Assembly: GCA_004553595.1 (NCBI GenBank)
Contig: SFKZ01000007.1
Coordinates: 10,938-74,937, forward strand
Origin: Methanobrevibacter ruminantium
Lineage (GTDB): Archaea > Methanobacteriota > Methanobacteria > Methanobacteriales > Methanobacteriaceae
DNA length: 64,000 nucleotides
Direction: 5' to 3'
The position numbers and the translations under genes are program-made. The notes under the pieces are model-generated. The model was not told the DNA's origin. It ran no database searches and was given only the letters and a program-made list of their open reading frames with translations. Below are positions 61,801 through 64,000 of the stretch, in pieces (positions within the stretch are counted from its first letter, which is position 1; every line of letters starts with the position of its first letter).

Positions 61801-62788
61801 TAATAGCGCTTATGAGTATAAGGTTAGATTGACTGATTCGGATGGAAATCCTATAAGTGGAAGAGAGATTATCTATACTTTAAACAATATCACTGATACT
61901 CTTGTAACTGATGAAAACGGTGAAGCTTCTGTCTACATTAATTTGAATACTGGAGTTTTTGCTTTTGAAATAAGATATGCTGGAGAGAAAGTTTATCTAA
62001 GCTCATCCAATTCATCTCTCATCAATGTAAAATCAAGCATTAATCTTCCTTCCAGCAATTACACTTACGGATCAAAATATATCGTAAGCCTATTGGATAA
62101 GAATTCCAATCCTTTAGCTAATCAGACTGTAACAATTGTCTTTGCAGGCAAAACTTACAATTTAAATACAGATAGCAATGGAAGAATCATCATAAACAAC
62201 ACACTTAAACCTGGAACTTACAAGGTTACAATTAAGAATCCTGTCACATTAGAGGAGAAAAACCAAACTATCAAAGTTCTCAAGAGAATTACTGAAAATA
62301 AGAATTTGGTAATGTATTATGGAGCAGGCTCCAGCTATAAGGTTAGGGTTTATGATGACTATGGCAGAATTGCAAAGAATGTCACTGTAAAGTTCACAAT
62401 TAACGGCAAAACCTACAGCAGAAGAACTAACAGTAATGGATATGCTTACTTGAAAATAAGCCTAAAACCTAAAAAATACGCTATTTCCGCTAGTTATAAA
62501 GGATTTGTTGTAAAGAATAATGTTACTGTAAAATCCACTGTAATTACAAAGAATATTACTAAGAAGAAAGCTAAAACTATCAAGTTTACTGCTAAATTGG
62601 TCAATTCCAAAGGAAAGATCTTGAAATACAAGTACATTAAATTCAAGTTCAAGTCTAAAATATACAAAAGAAAGACCAATTCTAAAGGAATAGCTACATT
62701 AAGCCTTAAAAACTTGAAAAGAGGTAAATACACTATTTATTCTACATATGGAAAATTAACTATTAAGAATACTATTAGAATTAAATAG
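58856..62788 (+). CDS. Second tandem beta-helix adhesin/C1-protease giant
   Basis: About 1,310 residues, paralogue of the upstream gene, with the same architecture: signal peptide, beta-helix (TSCGGAIYCFGN, NNCSFYNNYALYGGAIF), C1 protease (VKNQGSGGNCWAFATMASLE with Cys381, His559 in CDHAVSIVGWDDN, Asn585 in VKNSWGDWG), and C-terminal Ig-like repeats ending in YSTYGKLTIKNTIRIK. All catalytic residues are intact. The start is TTG 58856, with GGGTGAAAAA upstream, only 31 bases past the first gene, so they are likely co-transcribed. The protease domain has an extra insert (about residues 390-430) absent from the first copy. The pair looks like a local duplication that has diverged in its beta-helix part. 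Confidence 0.9.
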   Translation: MLKKKFNGIIILSIILSLLVIIPASFAADNVASIDDTIMIDDSIDDVLISDSADSDLIAGEGEDIPEEEPKMDIYFNSNALDDNGNGSIDNPYKTFSDDRIMENSILHFASGIYDYTPYSTNMFNVSIYGQDSSNTIINGIDGYHRFDFYENFNIENISFVNIQFMGMGSLLNASNVNFYNTTALELDNSGTSCGGAIYCFGNDNAVILNNCSFYNNYALYGGAIFSNGGNVSISNCNFINNTGRYYGGAIYQLYGNLSLTSSAFDKNNANDGGAVFIFSKNGFLIESNNFTNNIANNSAGAVYTFYNQNYTIFNNFYQNNSAREYNDTYEKSDFIIIADNYTFYRAVLNDDDIDTLPSYYNLADYGLVGTVKNQGSGGNCWAFATMASLESAVLKAIYDMNRSGLIYNYSEYEDILELLNSGENLTDLMDFSEENMKNLAALYSPYGWNMATNSGGYDDTGVGYLISWLGPIYEVDDIYSPRSILSPVLNSFMHVQNVVYLKRDDYTDNDMIKQAIMDYGAVFTSVRMKDENRNPLYVNSPEIGYYLYYNGTNRTCDHAVSIVGWDDNIEIPGAPDKGAWIVKNSWGDWGKNHGYFYVSYYDVCCPKIGLTDACFAIVLNDSIKYDKNYQYDIAKTDYFFNTTDTVWYKNIFTATDNEYLSAVSTYFEKPSNWELSVYVNDALKSTKSGFSNPGYWTIDLFEHVPLNVGDIFEVVFKINVTGDAGFPISEKVSLNNEFYKEAISFVSYDGVNWEDLYDLEWNGYEKHNYSSQVACIKAFTVFDVINTTTSLNFVYDIENSLNALEDYESKTVNIISYVLNQYGNPVNCGKVIFNISGEFVSVNVSNGVAKLTREFNKGIYQVSADFSACGYASSSDSSNINIKLNLNMTAEISIDLDTAIVNINLTKPINDTVYIILDNESYNVSSINGSASINLTNRTLGLNNIRILLDDSIYECNEVVDSFTIEPKGTNIICSDLETVYNSAYEYKVRLTDSDGNPISGREIIYTLNNITDTLVTDENGEASVYINLNTGVFAFEIRYAGEKVYLSSSNSSLINVKSSINLPSSNYTYGSKYIVSLLDKNSNPLANQTVTIVFAGKTYNLNTDSNGRIIINNTLKPGTYKVTIKNPVTLEEKNQTIKVLKRITENKNLVMYYGAGSSYKVRVYDDYGRIAKNVTVKFTINGKTYSRRTNSNGYAYLKISLKPKKYAISASYKGFVVKNNVTVKSTVITKNITKKKAKTIKFTAKLVNSKGKILKYKYIKFKFKSKIYKRKTNSKGIATLSLKNLKRGKYTIYSTYGKLTIKNTIRIK

Positions 62789-62957
62789 TTAAAAATAGTT
62801 TTTTTCATATTACTTATTTTTTTTAAATAGCTGAAATAGGATTGAAATTAAAAATAGAAATATTATGAACTTTTTTTTTAAAAAATAGCAGAAATTAGAA
62901 TTGAAATTTAAAAATAAAAATAGTAGTAGAGGATAAAAATCCACTACTTTAAAAAAC

Positions 62958-63699
62958 TTAACACTCAAATCCGCCGTCACATCTGATGATTTGACCGTCT
63001 ACGAATTCAGATTCGTCAGAAGCAAGGAATAATGCTAATGCAGCAATATCTTCTCCTTGACCTACTCTTTTCATAGGTGCTCCGTCAACCATCATTTGTA
63101 ATGCTTCTACTCCACCAATACTATCTACCATAGCTGTGTGGATAGCACCAGGAGCAATACCGTTACATCTTATTTCAGGACCAAGTTCGAATGCCATGGA
63201 TTTGGTAAGACCTGCAATAGCGTGTTTGGATGAGATGTAACCTACAAATCCGAAGTGTGCAGCGTAGGATGCTACTGAACAAGTGTTGATTACAACACAT
63301 TTTCCTTTTTCTTTCATTACAGGAGCTACTAATTGGGTTAAGTATAATGGAGCGTATACGTCAACTGCAAATAATTTGTCCCATTCTTCTTTGGTAATGT
63401 CTAAGAGAGGAGTTACACTTAAAAGCCCTGCATTGTTGAATAAAATGTCTACAGTACCATATTTTTCCATGGTGCGTCAAAGATCTTTTTAATGTCGTCA
63501 ACATTAGCCATATCTGCAATTACTGCAAATGCTTCTCCACCAGCTGCTACAATGTCATCTACTACAGCTTGTGCTCTTTCTTCGTTTCTTCCAGTTACAA
63601 CAACTTTTGCACCTTCTTCAGCATATAATTTAGCTGTAGAACGGCCCATACCGGAGGTTGATCCAGTTACGATTGCTACTTTCCGTCTAGTTTACCCAT
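62958..63699 (-). pseudogene. Short-chain dehydrogenase/reductase broken by two single-base deletions
   Basis: Begins at ATG 63697-63699 (MGKLDGK), but a TAG appears after seven codons; adding one base near 63680 restores VAIVTGSTSGMGRSTAKL, the NAD(P)-binding motif. A second one-base loss near 63472-63476 (FDA then out of frame) is restored by one A, giving the segment around MEKYGTVDILFNNAG. The remainder is a complete SDR: catalytic VGYISSKHAIAG (Tyr and Lys) and GIAPGAIHTAM, ending QIIRCDGGFEC. An intact parent of about 247 residues would be a functional oxidoreductase. Two deletions in one gene at the window edge suggest recent pseudogenisation or sequencing error. Confidence 0.8.
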
Positions 63700-63717
63700 T
63701 TTTTCGCCTTCTTTAAT

Positions 63718-63739
63718 CATAAAATCATATGATTTTATG
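63718..63739. promoter_or_regulatory. 22-base perfect palindrome at the dehydrogenase start of transcription
   Basis: The half-site CATAAAATCAT (63718-63728) is followed by its exact reverse complement, a perfect 22-base palindrome. It lies 18 bases above the start codon of the broken SDR gene, about 20 bases past a TATA-like TTTAAATACT on the minus strand, so it should overlap transcription start. A dedicated repressor is suggested. The last 260 bases of the window contain only AT-rich promoter DNA. Confidence 0.55.
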
Positions 63740-64000
63740 TTTAATAGTATATTGAATAAAGTATTTAAATATTTTTAAATATTTCTAGAAATTGTTTAGT
63801 TTTTTTCACAATTATATAATATTTAACCTAGTAATATTAATATTTTTTATTATTTTGTTCAATTTATTATTTTATTATTATCTAATCATATAGAAAAAAT
63901 ATAAAATATTTTACAAAATGAGAAATATTAGAAGATTAAGTGTTAAAAAAAGATGTAAAAATGAAATTTTTTAGAAAAAAAGAAAAATATAAAATGTTGT

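Overview
The window looks like a chromosome segment of a gut or rumen-type Methanobrevibacter (Methanobacteriales, Euryarchaeota). The reasons are: very AT-rich DNA with archaeal TATA-type promoters and GGTGAT/GGAG-type ribosome binding sites; archaeal DNA primase, class I CCA-adding enzyme, archaeal shikimate entry enzymes and pantoate kinase; methanogen genes (comA, comD, comE, hdrABC, npdG, methanogenesis markers 4 and 16); and large secreted adhesin-like proteins with N-glycosylation sequons, some fused to papain-like proteases. I see no tRNA, rRNA, CRISPR array, insertion sequence or phage gene.

Layout. 0-4.2 kb: a truncated pilin-like gene, both DNA primase subunits (priL, priS) around an acidic hypothetical on the other strand, and a small membrane protein. 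4.2-7.1 kb: an accessory-looking patch with a vWA protein, an unknown protein and an ARPP-1 protein; the vWA and ARPP-1 genes each carry an in-frame stop. 7.3-15.1 kb: serine/threonine transporter, CCA-adding enzyme plus RNA phosphodiesterase, anion channel, ABM monooxygenase, F420H2:NADP oxidoreductase, a 3-hydroxyacyl-CoA dehydrogenase and a MarR regulator. 15.3-23.6 kb: coenzyme M biosynthesis (comD-comE on +; comA, marker 16 and UPF0280 on -) around an hdrC-hdrB-hdrA set whose HdrA carries a cysteine-free MvhD-like tail. 24-32.5 kb: aroA'/aroB', nitroreductase, hemL, iron-sulfur flavoprotein, mtxX, uppS, a TatD hydrolase and arfC. 32.5-34 kb: a gene-sparse stretch with two perfect TTTAGG-N4-CCTAAA operators around a TATA box, followed by very small genes. 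34-42 kb: PHP phosphoesterase, pantoate kinase, methyltransferase-like protein, DUF4012-like protein, HI0933-type flavoprotein, aspS, hisD. 42.5-49 kb: UPF0058, a NYN-type RNase, a membrane protein with duplicated cyclase/GTP-cyclohydrolase-III-like palm domains, an Arg/Ser-rich membrane protein, argJ, a 34-residue basic protein, and an M14-like peptidase. 49.5-62.8 kb: surface proteins (Ig-like adhesin, FxLYD-like lipid-side protein, secreted C39 peptidase, small membrane protein, two tandem adhesin/C1-protease giants), with argB between them. 63-63.7 kb: a short-chain dehydrogenase broken by two single-base deletions.

How it fits together. The strongest system-level signal is the pairing of coenzyme M biosynthesis with a separate heterodisulfide-reductase-like electron module. 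Its HdrA and HdrB have lost specific iron-sulfur ligands that the canonical methanogenesis enzymes keep, so it may serve a reductive step of coenzyme M assembly rather than the main heterodisulfide cycle; this is inference. A second theme is that several genes (npdG, the hydroxyacyl-CoA dehydrogenase, the dehydrogenase at 63.7 kb, the small gene at 33.3 kb, and possibly aroA') have a dyad where transcription should start, about 25 bases past a TATA-like box, suggesting dedicated repressors. I ran no computation; every homology statement is recognition by eye.
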